NCBI GenBank assembly: GCA_933822405.4
Contig: CAKOGP040002202.1
Coordinates: 633,765-697,764, forward strand
Direction of reading: 5' to 3'
DNA length: 64,000 nt
Source: Cylindrotheca closterium
Taxonomy: Eukaryota > Bacillariophyta > Bacillariophyceae > Bacillariales > Bacillariaceae
Part shown: piece by piece, positions 40,170-50,133 of the stretch
How positions within the stretch are numbered: position 1 is the stretch's first letter
Layout: every line of letters starts with the position of its first letter
Notes under the pieces: model-generated
Databases searched by the model: none
What the model saw: the letters and a program-made list of their open reading frames with translations, nothing else
What the model was told of the DNA's origin: nothing
Translations under genes and position numbers: made by a program

Positions 40170-41873
40170 ATGGCGATTCGAATAAGCATGGAAGAAGAAG
40201 GGGACGGGTCTAAAAACAAGAATAATACATGCTCCAAGAGAATAGTTTTGATCTTTATCAGTCTTGTGGTGTCCATTGGAGGAGGTTATCTGACTATTGG
40301 AGGGAAACAGGAACCACCATCACCAAAACCAGTCTTGAAGTTAAACGCCAACTACCCAGTATCCAAGGATGTACGAGTAGAAGCCAAACCAAAAGTGATT
40401 GCAAAAGCGCCAACAAAGGCACCATCATCAGCGCCTCCATCAGCAAAACCGCATCAAGAAGAACCACCAATGCCCCCGAAACCATTCCTAGAGCTTAATG
40501 CCGACAACCCAATATCCAAGGATGTGTCCCGTCTTTGGCAAAATGAAATGATGGGAGCAGTATGCATATCAATACCTCGTAATGCCGACTGCTCTCATCC
40601 ATTATTGATAGGACGGCTCTCAGGACCTTCTCTTTCCATTTTGGAATGGACGAATGAAGCAACCTCTGATGACTCGACTACCTTTTGTGGGAAATACCGT
40701 GGTGTTATCCAAGGAGCCATGTACTTTGTGGAAATTCTGACTGCATACTGTGAAGACTTTTCGGTTGGGGCGTTGTCAGGTGATTCATCATCAACATCAC
40801 CCAGACATACCGACGAATGGCTATCTTTCAACTGGACGGAAGTCTGCATGCAAAACACGCTTACGAATCGACTGACGCAGGAAAACTGTGCTATATTAAT
40901 CAGTAGCCCTACACTGTCGGCGGAGTTAGAGAATGCACTAAATGGTACACAATCTGAGGAGTCGCAAGCCCCTGGGTATTGGACTCGGAATGAAGAGCAA
41001 AACTTGATTCCACTCTACACAAGGTTTCAGCCATTGGATTGCCAAGGAAACAACAAACGACTTCCCCGTTGCATGAAACCTATGAGCACGGCTCGCTTTG
41101 ACGGTTACGACTTTGCTTGGACATCAAGGACACTACAAGAGTGGAAAGCAAAGGACATACCAAACAGTCTTCAAGGTAACAACACCGACTTGCTACGGCG
41201 ATGCAATTGCCAACCCGACAAGAAGGACTGTTGGGATGGCATGTGCAGGGTGAAATGCGTCAATTGCATGCAGGAGAACACAATGCCTACCTCACCAATG
41301 GAAAATGGGAAGAAAGTGTGCGTAGTAGGGGCATCGCACTCCTATCATCTCATGTATTCCATTGAAAATTTGCAAATGAGTCACTTGTTTCATTGGATCA
41401 TGATGCAATATCCATTGGAGCTGGAGGAAGGTTTCTTTGAGGAGCAGTATAAAATGCTGGGGTGCAATATCTTTGTTTTAGGTTTTGGACAGTGGCCCGC
41501 CAGCCATCAAACCAAGCCGCCCTACTCTTTCGAACGGTACCTTGCAGAAATGACAAGGATCGCACAGCTAGCTGAGGACAGTTTCGGACCCTTCCAAGTG
41601 TACTTGCGATCGATGCATCACATGCCGATTGGAGATCGAGCGAGTACATGCCCACCAATTGACTGGAGATCTCCAGCAGTGGGGAATGGCTACAATTATC
41701 TGCTGGAACAAGCAATTTTAGCAGTAAACAAATCGTCACCGTCGCCGAAGGTTCACTTCTTGGATACCCTTTTCATCACCCATCCAATGTGGGATGTTGC
41801 CTACGACTTGTATCACTTGCCAAGAAAGGTTTCTGATTTGGAAGCTATATACATCGCATCAGTGGTACTATGA
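40170..41873 (+). CDS. Type II membrane protein, SGNH/PC-esterase-like
   Basis: Single exon, 567 aa, ATG start. A charged cytoplasmic tail is followed by one membrane helix (about residues 25-43, IVLIFISLVVSIGGGYLTI) and a Pro/Lys/Ala-rich stem with a repeated ELNADNPISKDV / KLNANYPVSKDV unit. The lumenal part is Cys-rich (CNCQPDKKDCWDGMCRVKC). It then has VCVVGASHSYHLMYSIENL, in which GASHS may be the nucleophile block of an SGNH or PC-esterase (TBL/NXPE-like) fold. A late segment with LDTLFITHPMWDVAYDLYH would supply the D-x-x-H-type pair. A Golgi polysaccharide O-acyl transferase or esterase is a reasonable guess. Confidence in the fold is moderate, in the activity low. Confidence 0.65.
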   Translation: MAIRISMEEEGDGSKNKNNTCSKRIVLIFISLVVSIGGGYLTIGGKQEPPSPKPVLKLNANYPVSKDVRVEAKPKVIAKAPTKAPSSAPPSAKPHQEEPPMPPKPFLELNADNPISKDVSRLWQNEMMGAVCISIPRNADCSHPLLIGRLSGPSLSILEWTNEATSDDSTTFCGKYRGVIQGAMYFVEILTAYCEDFSVGALSGDSSSTSPRHTDEWLSFNWTEVCMQNTLTNRLTQENCAILISSPTLSAELENALNGTQSEESQAPGYWTRNEEQNLIPLYTRFQPLDCQGNNKRLPRCMKPMSTARFDGYDFAWTSRTLQEWKAKDIPNSLQGNNTDLLRRCNCQPDKKDCWDGMCRVKCVNCMQENTMPTSPMENGKKVCVVGASHSYHLMYSIENLQMSHLFHWIMMQYPLELEEGFFEEQYKMLGCNIFVLGFGQWPASHQTKPPYSFERYLAEMTRIAQLAEDSFGPFQVYLRSMHHMPIGDRASTCPPIDWRSPAVGNGYNYLLEQAILAVNKSSPSPKVHFLDTLFITHPMWDVAYDLYHLPRKVSDLEAIYIASVVL

Positions 41874-41931
41874 GGCTGAATTTAGGCTATCTGACAATCA
41901 CAATGTTGTGTGCATAGGCTTTTCGCACAAT

Positions 41932-41934
<3 letters not shown>

Positions 41935-41985
<51 letters not shown>
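41935..41985. repeat. (GT)n microsatellite
   Basis: About 25 GT units lie in the 3' flank of the gene ending at 41873. Frames read through it are repeat artefacts. Confidence 0.97.
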
Positions 41986-41986
<1 letters not shown>

Positions 41987-42123
41987 CTATTCCTTTTTGA
42001 CGATCCTTCCAGCAGCCGAGTGTAAGCTACTTTTCGCACCATATTAAAGCTAGTGAAGCCAGTCACTGTCAACCCATGCCAAATCCGAACGCTATAGTCC
42101 TCTTCAATATTCTCTGTTTCAAA

Positions 42124-42795
42124 TCAAAGGTCCACACAAAATAGCTGCAACTTTAGCACGGCATCTTCTTGACTGTCGGAGGCGGCCAAAGCGGATATTG
42201 ATTGATTAAAGAACGCTTCAGTGCTCAGCTCTTTCAACTCAGCCAACTCGTACACAATGCCAAAAACCTCTAATCGAATCTCCTTCGACCCATCCTTGAC
42301 ACCTTGGACTGTTTCTGCATTCCATTTTCGGATATTGGCTTCCTTTACACTGGGATTATCGTAGATCGAGTCCCACACTGTTTGCGAAGAAGATGCTTCC
42401 ACCAACAGATCTTTGGTGCGGTTTGACTGGCTGTTTGTAATTCGGATGCGTTGTGTCGAGATTCTCTTTTGTTCGAGAACGCTAGCCTTGTCATCCACAA
42501 GTTCGTCGTCATTCTTTTCGTCCCTAATTTCATGCTTGCCCTGCTTTATCATGTTTTGGTGAAGACTGTGCAGTCGGCTCACTTCGGCTTCACTAGCTGC
42601 CATTTGCACTTTCATTTTATTTTCCCATTCCTTCAACAAAGCTGGGTCGAAAGCTACGCCACTAAAGGGGCAGCGTGACGGAATTGCGCTATCTTCTTTC
42701 TTTGCGTTCTCCTTGCTATCTTCTCTAGAGTGGTCCTTGTTTTCCATGGTTCTGTTCCAGCTCTCGCTAATTGTAGGATTTCTGAAGTTGATCAT
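42124..42795 (-). CDS. Unknown helical protein
   Basis: 223 aa from the ATG at 42795; a second ATG lies 16 codons in (MENKDHS). The sequence is charged. It begins with a possible Cys-containing motif (SRCPFSGVAFDPALLKEWEN) that resembles a short zinc- or heme-like CPF segment. A likely coiled coil (KMKVQMAASEAEVSRLHSLHQ) follows, then a C-terminal region with VFGIVYELAELKELSTEAFF. No membrane helix or signal peptide is seen. I do not recognise a family. Confidence 0.55.
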   Translation of the reverse strand: MINFRNPTISESWNRTMENKDHSREDSKENAKKEDSAIPSRCPFSGVAFDPALLKEWENKMKVQMAASEAEVSRLHSLHQNMIKQGKHEIRDEKNDDELVDDKASVLEQKRISTQRIRITNSQSNRTKDLLVEASSSQTVWDSIYDNPSVKEANIRKWNAETVQGVKDGSKEIRLEVFGIVYELAELKELSTEAFFNQSISALAASDSQEDAVLKLQLFCVDL

Positions 42796-44825
42796 CTGTG
42801 TGGTACGAGTACCATGGTACTCGTACCCCTGGTACCGGTACCAGTCGTGAAAGCTTGTATTTCCCTTTCTCTACTCTCCATCATACCCAAAAAGTTTCAT
42901 GAACCAAAAAATGGCGAACAATAATTCGAAATAATAAGAACATTCTTTTTTCGAACAAGCAATTCGAAACAAGAATAATGGTTCGCTTTGGGTCTTGGGT
43001 CTTGGTGAGTTTTTCATTTCTCAAGCTACCTGGTACGTCTTCATGAAAGGAAGAGATTGTACAATATGCTAATGTAGAAATCCTGATGCGAACGCAAGAA
43101 GCCTTCTAGTTCTTAACAGCGTTCGAAAGTGGAATCAATCACCAACAAGAGAAGCCTTTGATTCTTCGAGCCCTACAGGTGAACCCAGCAACGGCTACTT
43201 GTATGTGAATTCGGTAAAGAGATTAACGATCATGTGAAATAGAAGTGCATTAATATTATGGCTGTATTCTCGCTCGTCTGTTGAGGGATATCATGCTACA
43301 AATGATCGTATCCTAGTGCTGACTTGAAAGGGCGGCTTGTCAGCAAAATGATTCCAATTTTAAAAGTGGCAGACCATCCATGACTGTTGAAATCACCTAG
43401 CGTATCGGTTTCAATTGTTGCTGCATTGTGCGAGGATTTCCGACGCTCTGGCTTGTCTCTATCCCAGATTCTCGGATTTCGTTTGGTGTTCTTCTTGACT
43501 GATTCATTCAAGGAGATTGGTTGATTTAATGTTTTTTTCATTCTTCACAGTACTTCATTGCCCACATTCAGTGGACTCATAGAATGCCCATACATCCATC
43601 ACGACCCCTCCAATGAAACTAGCACAGAATGATAGCACAATCACGGTCTCCACCATTTTCAAAGTGGTTGTTGAAAACGTTCACACTGTTCAAAAATATG
43701 AGCTGATTAAGCAGGATTTCCGGTCATTGACACAGTTCTGCGGGATATTTCGTTTCCAAAGAAGGATTCACAAGCACAAAGTGTGCAATATTCGTTAAGT
43801 AAGCTGGTCACTGTCATTGTTTCGCCGCTGGACTTTTTAGCTTTTTCACTCGAACAAATGACTGCCGGGACCATCATTCAATTCTTCACATATTAGCTGA
43901 TATTAAAAACGCATGGTTACGCCAAGAGCATAAAGAAAGGTAATTCACAAAAAGCGCGCCTTCTCTCATTATGACTGCTACCAGCGTCATCAGTCGTATG
44001 GGTCGACAAATGGACCAAACCGACTGATCAGCGCTGATCTGACTGGTGTTGAGAGGTGGAGATTACTGGTAGAGTATTGCTAGATGCGTACCATACCGGC
44101 ACCCGGCACCAGTACTTTCACCATTCCCTTCCCCTGCTACAGTAAATGTTGTTTTATTTATCGCTGCGATTATGCACTTCCATGGATGGATATCGCCTTC
44201 CATTTATCGATAATCGACACCTTTCAGAATATTTAAAAAAATACTGTAGGTGTAAGAACGGCGATGATACAAGATGGCTGCGTGGTGGGTTGCAATCGGA
44301 AATTGCAGTCGGTGTAGTCGAAGTTTTGTTAGAGTTTCGCCCATTTCTCATTATCCACGCGCAGAATATACAGTACCGGTATACCGGTAGTACCAGAGTA
44401 AGCAAAGCTGCCGAAGAAAAATTAAGACGCATATACCGGTACCGGTATTATCAAAACTGTGTTCCAAAAAGACGGGATAGAAGCTATCAAAACCAATACG
44501 GTATAATATAAATACCCCAATAATTATATTATTGCATGATAGGATGTGATTTTTTTGACCGAGAAAAGCTTCAATGTTGGTGTGGTACCTAGTAGTGCTA
44601 AACTTTCATCGAAAGACCTTGTTGGGATTCTTCTCCAGCTCCAGAGTATAGAGTAATACAGATGGATTCGATTCATGCGTGAGCTGATTCATTCATCCCA
44701 TCAGAAAAGTAACAGTATTCAGATCCACGGCAACGAGTGCAGCCTCGCTTTTGCAACTGTTGTGTTCCGTGCTTCTTCATCGCAAGATATTCCAAGATGT
44801 CGATGTATTCTTGCTCTTGCAGCGA
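42796..44825. other. Long gene-free stretch rich in GGTACC/TACCGGTA words
   Basis: No coding frame of about 60 codons or more in these 2 kb has protein character. Short palindromes cluster at 42806-42843 (GTACCATGGTACTCG, GGTACCGGTACC) and 44369-44450, where TACAGTACCGGTATACCGG and TATACCGGTACCGGTATT occur. TAC(A/T)GTA is at 44138, 44242 and 44369. It could hold non-coding RNA or regulatory DNA. Confidence 0.5.
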
Positions 44826-45524
44826 TTATGGTCTTATAGCGGGTTCGTGCAATGGTGTGATGCGGTGTAAATGGCGGGGTGCAGAAATGATCGGAATGCT
44901 TTTATAGCTCTGGTTACTGGGTGCAACCTGCTCTGCGTCATCTTTCCCGAATCTTTCGCCTCTGTCTCTAGCCCATTGCGTTTGAGAGCAAGAGGCTTGA
45001 CGGATGCACTCGGCATCAATACTGCCCTCTTCAAGAAGCTGTCTTTGTTGCTCATGTAAAACGCTGTTGATTGCTTGAGTCCGTTTGCGCTGGATCATTC
45101 TATTGCAACTTGCCGAAAAGAATGGTTCTAGGCCTCTATAGTCATCATTCATAGACTGCTGGATCTGGTTCAAATCCCAGATTCCACTGTTCAGCGTCTT
45201 GTAAAGTTGCTTCCTAGTAGACTTGAATCTTACCATGTCAGCCCGGGTGTACCAGCAAATCTTTAGCTCTTCTAGATCATATGGGCTGAAGTGAACCATC
45301 ACATGTGTTGCAAACCCTACATTCCGTCTTCTTTTCTTTGTTTGCTTCTGAGTGCACGGGTCAGGTCTCCTGCTTTGGGCAGGGCTACAATCAAGGTGTT
45401 CCTGTTGGGGGGATGGTTTTGCATGCTGTCCGATTGGCTGGTTTCTAAGATGCCTGTTATGAATGGCATCAGATAAAGGTGTTGGTTCCATCAGCGAGGC
45501 ATCGAAGACGAACTCTTCATTCAT
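44826..45524 (-). CDS. Unknown protein of a diatom-type family
   Basis: Single exon, 232 aa, ATG start. After a polar head with a basic patch (KQTKKRRRNVGF) comes a core with VHFSPYDLEELKICWYTRADM, RKQLYKTLNSG, YRGLEPFF and IQRKRTQAINSVLHEQQRQL. This arrangement (a Trp-Tyr motif, then RGLE, then a basic helix before an acidic stretch) recurs in many short diatom proteins that I recognise by pattern but cannot name. The function is unknown. The basic patch could be a nuclear signal. Confidence 0.68.
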   Translation of the reverse strand: MNEEFVFDASLMEPTPLSDAIHNRHLRNQPIGQHAKPSPQQEHLDCSPAQSRRPDPCTQKQTKKRRRNVGFATHVMVHFSPYDLEELKICWYTRADMVRFKSTRKQLYKTLNSGIWDLNQIQQSMNDDYRGLEPFFSASCNRMIQRKRTQAINSVLHEQQRQLLEEGSIDAECIRQASCSQTQWARDRGERFGKDDAEQVAPSNQSYKSIPIISAPRHLHRITPLHEPAIRP

Positions 45525-45888
45525 ACTTGTCTATATTAAAAATGGGAAACCGAAGAGATCATTTGCAACAGAAAAGTTGATCTGTCCGTGATTCATGCAT
45601 TCAAGAACTTTCCATTCAACGATTACCAATAAATGAGGAAAAGGTACGAAAAAAATGACAATAAGTATATGGGTTCTCGTACTTTTCCAAATCGTGAAAT
45701 CCTCATATATATCATAGAAACAATTATAACCACGCTGTGAATTTCACATCCTTCCAATTGACAAATTCTGGACGCCGGACACGCCAGCCAACTCAGAGCA
45801 TTGCTAATGTACATTGGAGATACCAGTAGTCATGGCTTGTGCTTGCAGTTCGTGGCTGATGTTACAACATTCACAGATTGATAAAACA
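45525..45888. other. Gene-free spacer
   Basis: AT-rich, with no supported gene. It lies between the start of the gene at 45524 (-) and the 3' end of the ankyrin/RCC1 gene (45889, -). Confidence 0.4.
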
Positions 45889-48800
45889 TTACTTCTTCGC
45901 ATCGTCTTTAACAGGTGATTGTTTCTTTCCTCTTCTGTTTCCAGCAGGTTTCTGACCTTGTTTTCTATTTCCAGCCCCAGCCTGCTCGTTGTTTCCCTTT
46001 TGGCCCCGTTTCTTTTGTCCATTATTTTTCCGTAGATCTCCACCTGGTTTTCCAGTTGGAGACTTTTTATCCGGATTCTTCTTCCTTTGTCCATTACGTC
46101 TATTCTGTTGCTTCTGCTTTTGTTGCGCGAGATCCGTCCGTATCTGTTCCTCGATTCTCTTTTGCTCTTCAATGAAGTCCAATCTCTCTTGCTCTTCTAT
46201 TGCAGTGTTTTGGATCTCTAGAAGAGAATTAGCGCGCTCCTTTCTTTCAAGGAACCACGAACCGCCTCCTTGTTCATACGCCCGGTCTTGTCTAGTGTTG
46301 AACCGTTGCTCTTCGGCTTGGATTTCAGCCAAAGACTTCTTAGTCGCTCCCTTTGCAGTGGGGCTGGACCATGATTTCTGACTTGCCTCGCTATTTTGTT
46401 TTGTTGGGGTGAGAAAATCTGACAATGAGAATGCATTGCCGGCTGAGGGGCTACCTGCAACAGGTAACGATGCTGCCGAGTAAATCTCGGTCGGGACACA
46501 TTGCGAAGATCCCGGTTTCGTGTGCCACATTGGAGAATTGTTCATTACTGTCAAATCTTTTGGATTGAAAGGCTTTGGAGCCGTCGATGCCTTTAGTTGC
46601 TTCTTTGCCACCTTTGTGAATCCAATATTCCCCATGAGATTCTTAGGCTTCGGCATTGCCGCCTTTGAGGCTGGGACGTTTCGGGGACTGCTATTCCACG
46701 GACTTGACGGAGCAACAACATGGGCCACAGTTGGGTGTGGTGGTGGCGGAAGGGTGTACTTCGGCTGCGCACTTGGAGCTCCCCATGCCTTCTTGATTGG
46801 TGAACTCACGCTGGCAGGACGCAATGTTTCTTCTGACTTGAAGAGCTGATCACGGCGCTGCTGCTCCATTATCTTTGATGTGACCATAGCCTTTTCTTCT
46901 TCAGCTGCTTGTGCAACTCGGTTTCTATGCTTTCTGCCATTCTTATGCAGTTCAAAGCTGGTTTGATCGGGACACCTGATACCGCACAATTCGCAGAAGA
47001 ATGACTTGACAGGTGCTTCACTAACCGCTGCAACGTCATTACTATCATCAGACGCCGACGTCTTATCCGTTTTTTGGGCTAGCGCATTTTTCAGCTCTGG
47101 TTTGCTCTGGTCAATTGTAGCCTTTTCCTTGGAGCTACGTAAAAGTTTCTCGACTTCATTTTCTGCAGTATCTTCTGAGCAAAGTTCTTCCAGCTTCGAC
47201 TGGACCTCGAGAAGAGCACTCTGGTAAACAGACAGCTGCGTCTCCAATGTTGGAGCACGATCGACCTTCGCCTGTTCTGCTGTTGTAAGTGCAGTAGAAC
47301 GTTCTTGCAACTTTTTGGTCTGGGAAAGTTTCTTTCGAACAGACCGAATTTCTTTGTTCAGCCAAATGGAGTTCTTTTCCGCCATGGTCAAGGTGGAAAG
47401 GTCCATATTCGCCGTTTTCCTGATGCATTGATCCAAAACACCTTCGTGCCGTTCGGAAGAAGTCTTCGTGGTGTCAACTAGATCGGCATCGCTCAAGATG
47501 GACATTGATCGGCTTCGCCCTGAAGCTTCGCTATCGCTTACACAGGACGATGCTCGTCGATGTCGGTTGGAACGCTTGTTCCACGTGCCTTCTTCCTCGG
47601 CTGCATTGAGTGCAGCAACAAGATTGCGAACATTTGACGCAGTGAGCAATTCTGTGCAGTTCGTAGTCCACTTCTCTAGACTGGACAACCAGGTAAGATC
47701 AAATGATGGCCTTTCGTGATTTCCAGCTGTCAAAGCATCTGCAATGAATGGGTGGTGGTGATCATCACGATAACGCCTTCCCGATCGATGCAGACCATCT
47801 GCTAGCATATCATTCAAGTACTGATTCAATTCTCCTTTCTTGGCAACGTTCAAGACACCGTCAATGTTGCGATCAACAAACTCAGAACAATAATCGATCA
47901 AGAAGTCACACTTTATTACAAAACAGCGCAATGATGAGCTACAGGATATCACGAATGGAAACGAAAGATTGGCAGGAGCCAACCTTACCTCTGTTCGTTC
48001 TGCCATGATTAGGATTGGAATGACATTGAAGAGGTCCACATGCTCCACAACTTTCCGTGCCGCTAATTCTTCGAGACTTTGCAAACTTTTTAGCTCTGGA
48101 ACCGGTGGGTGGCTAGCGCCAATCAGCAATACGGTGTGCTCCTTTGCCACTGCAACTCCGACAGCTCTATGCACTCCTGGCACTCTTTTTGGATTCGGTT
48201 GATACCGGACGCCCTCGTGGCCCAACACATTTTTGCCATGCGTTGTGCCCCAAGTGAAAAGTGCACCACAATCAGTGACGACGGCTGTGTGGTGATCAGA
48301 GGCAGAGAGCGCAACTACTTTGCCACCGCCATTTTCAGCCAGCATTCCAGTAACAAGCTGAGGTGATGAAGTCGCCCGTGCCCCTGATGAATTCGAATTT
48401 TGCGTTTTGTTCGACCGTCCCAATGATTCCGCGTGAAGGCCCCAGGTGTAAACATCTCCATCACTCGTAATTGCAGAGCAGTGAAACTTGGCACATGCAA
48501 TTGCAACTGGATTCACCACATGACTAGAATTTGATGACAATGATCCATGTCCCTGCCTCCCAGAATTATCGAAATTGACTCGGCTTGGAACTGAATTTCC
48601 ATGCCCCCATCCAAAAATGGAATTAACTTGAGCGAATCCTTGAACTGGATTTGTAAGAACAAGTGTTGATTGTTCCGCAGCCGAGACAGCGATACCGATT
48701 TTTTTTGGCGTACTATTCCAAAGTGCCTCTACTCGTTGGACCTTTTGAATTCCTGTTCGACGTGCAACTCCTAGCTGGCCAGAAGTATTGTCACCCCAAA

Positions 48801-50133
48801 CATAGACTTCTCCTTGTTGCGACAAGGCAACGGAATGCTTTTCTCCCGCTGCAACAGCGATGCATTGGACGGCTTTCAAATCCTCGACCCTTCTCGGAAG
48901 ATATCGAAAGCTACCATTACTACCAGTGTTCTTGGATGGCGACGGGGAAGAAGGGACCGAAGCCTTTGGATCCACAGAGCCTAGTTGACCGAACCGGTTG
49001 GATCCCCAAGCAAACACAATGCCACTTTTGGTGACACAAAGGGAATGATTCTCGGCTGCCGCCACACCAACCACACTTTGGCGATTCAAAGGACCACGAA
49101 CACGCCGGGGCAATGGACATTGCTGTACTTGATCATCCCCAATCCCCAGTCTACCACCCTTTCCAAGACCAAAAGCGTACAGATGACCCTGCTTGGTGGC
49201 GACCAGAGTGTGGTGGGTAGCTGCAGCGACAGCGATAGCTGATCCATCTCTCCCAATGGCATCTTGAGCAAACTCTTGTACTCTTTGTGGTCGAAATGTC
49301 GAAGCATGTATATTCCCTTCCTTCGAGGAGGATGAGACAACTCCCAGAGCATCGTGGTGCGGCCTACCAAAGGTGACGACCTCACATGCATACGAGCACT
49401 CATCAGATTTGCCAATAGCCTCTTCCTCCATTTCCAGGAGATCTATGTGATCCGCCAACAAGCCAAGTTCTTCGTTCTCTTGATATTGCTCATGATCAAA
49501 GCTCAATTGCCGCTGCCGTCCAGATCGATTAGACGAGAGAACCTTAGGTGTGTACAGTAGCTTGCTCCGACATTCCGCCAATTCATTTCTCTGAATCATT
49601 CCAATCAGTTCTAGAGGGCTTAACCCTTCATTATCTCGAGCAGTCGCAATGAATTCCATCAAATCATTCGCGTTGTTACCGAGTGATTCCGCTATCATAT
49701 GCAGAGCTCCCATTGGGGCAACTGTCAATCTGCCGCTTTCATGAACATCCGTAGCATGCCTTAAGAATAGAAGAATGCCAGCCAAATTCCGGTTGACAAT
49801 GGCGGAATGCAATGGAGTATATCCACTCTCTTTATCTACTAGTGTCAAACATCTTCGTTGCCAGTGCTGAATAGATTGATCCTCCTCCAGAGCATCCAAG
49901 GTTCGGCATCTATCAAGAAGTGCTTTGGCCATCATCAAATTGTAATCAGAGTGTAGAAATGATTTTCCAGAGGAATCCCTTATCGAAAGGGTGCTCCGCA
50001 GAACCGTCCTGGCAGCCTCTAAATCATTTGCATCGTAAGTTGTTGCTGGGTTGTTATTGTTTGTTGGATGATGATGGTTTGGATATTCTGAAATGGAACC
50101 ACAGGAAGTCGATCTGTGCCGAAAGCGAGGCAT
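45889..50133 (-). CDS. Ankyrin-RCC1 repeat protein with U1-type zinc finger (IBTK-like)
   Basis: ATG at 50133. The frame is open for 1414 codons, but a 78-nt in-frame intron (47988-47911, GTAAGG...ATAAAG) probably interrupts it. Removing it brings IMAERTE next to CDFLIDYCSEFVDRN, giving 1388 aa. The domains in order are ankyrin-like repeats (about 95-190, YTPLHSAIVNRNLAGILLFL), an RCC1 beta-propeller (about 290-690, HSLCVTKSGIVFAWGSNRFG and similar), a BACK-like helical stretch, a long helical/disordered part, a C2H2 finger (FFCELCGIRCPDQTSF...H..GRKH), and a Gln/Lys/Gly-rich tail. Ankyrin plus RCC1 recalls IBTK, an adaptor of CUL3 ubiquitin ligases, but a full BTB domain is not visible. Adaptor or GEF-like scaffold function is inference. 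Confidence 0.82.
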   Translation of the reverse strand: MPRFRHRSTSCGSISEYPNHHHPTNNNNPATTYDANDLEAARTVLRSTLSIRDSSGKSFLHSDYNLMMAKALLDRCRTLDALEEDQSIQHWQRRCLTLVDKESGYTPLHSAIVNRNLAGILLFLRHATDVHESGRLTVAPMGALHMIAESLGNNANDLMEFIATARDNEGLSPLELIGMIQRNELAECRSKLLYTPKVLSSNRSGRQRQLSFDHEQYQENEELGLLADHIDLLEMEEEAIGKSDECSYACEVVTFGRPHHDALGVVSSSSKEGNIHASTFRPQRVQEFAQDAIGRDGSAIAVAAATHHTLVATKQGHLYAFGLGKGGRLGIGDDQVQQCPLPRRVRGPLNRQSVVGVAAAENHSLCVTKSGIVFAWGSNRFGQLGSVDPKASVPSSPSPSKNTGSNGSFRYLPRRVEDLKAVQCIAVAAGEKHSVALSQQGEVYVWGDNTSGQLGVARRTGIQKVQRVEALWNSTPKKIGIAVSAAEQSTLVLTNPVQGFAQVNSIFGWGHGNSVPSRVNFDNSGRQGHGSLSSNSSHVVNPVAIACAKFHCSAITSDGDVYTWGLHAESLGRSNKTQNSNSSGARATSSPQLVTGMLAENGGGKVVALSASDHHTAVVTDCGALFTWGTTHGKNVLGHEGVRYQPNPKRVPGVHRAVGVAVAKEHTVLLIGASHPPVPELKSLQSLEELAARKVVEHVDLFNVIPILIMAERTEVRLAPANLSFPFVISCSSSLRCFVIKCDFLIDYCSEFVDRNIDGVLNVAKKGELNQYLNDMLADGLHRSGRRYRDDHHHPFIADALTAGNHERPSFDLTWLSSLEKWTTNCTELLTASNVRNLVAALNAAEEEGTWNKRSNRHRRASSCVSDSEASGRSRSMSILSDADLVDTTKTSSERHEGVLDQCIRKTANMDLSTLTMAEKNSIWLNKEIRSVRKKLSQTKKLQERSTALTTAEQAKVDRAPTLETQLSVYQSALLEVQSKLEELCSEDTAENEVEKLLRSSKEKATIDQSKPELKNALAQKTDKTSASDDSNDVAAVSEAPVKSFFCELCGIRCPDQTSFELHKNGRKHRNRVAQAAEEEKAMVTSKIMEQQRRDQLFKSEETLRPASVSSPIKKAWGAPSAQPKYTLPPPPHPTVAHVVAPSSPWNSSPRNVPASKAAMPKPKNLMGNIGFTKVAKKQLKASTAPKPFNPKDLTVMNNSPMWHTKPGSSQCVPTEIYSAASLPVAGSPSAGNAFSLSDFLTPTKQNSEASQKSWSSPTAKGATKKSLAEIQAEEQRFNTRQDRAYEQGGGSWFLERKERANSLLEIQNTAIEEQERLDFIEEQKRIEEQIRTDLAQQKQKQQNRRNGQRKKNPDKKSPTGKPGGDLRKNNGQKKRGQKGNNEQAGAGNRKQGQKPAGNRRGKKQSPVKDDAKK

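Noticed and set aside
41794..42072. Frames across the GT microsatellite encoding Cys-Val or His-Thr runs
   Set aside because: Simple-sequence artefacts.
44146..44511. A 121-codon plus-strand frame
   Set aside because: It spans TACCGGTA-rich DNA, has biased Arg/Tyr content from that repeat, and has no domain.
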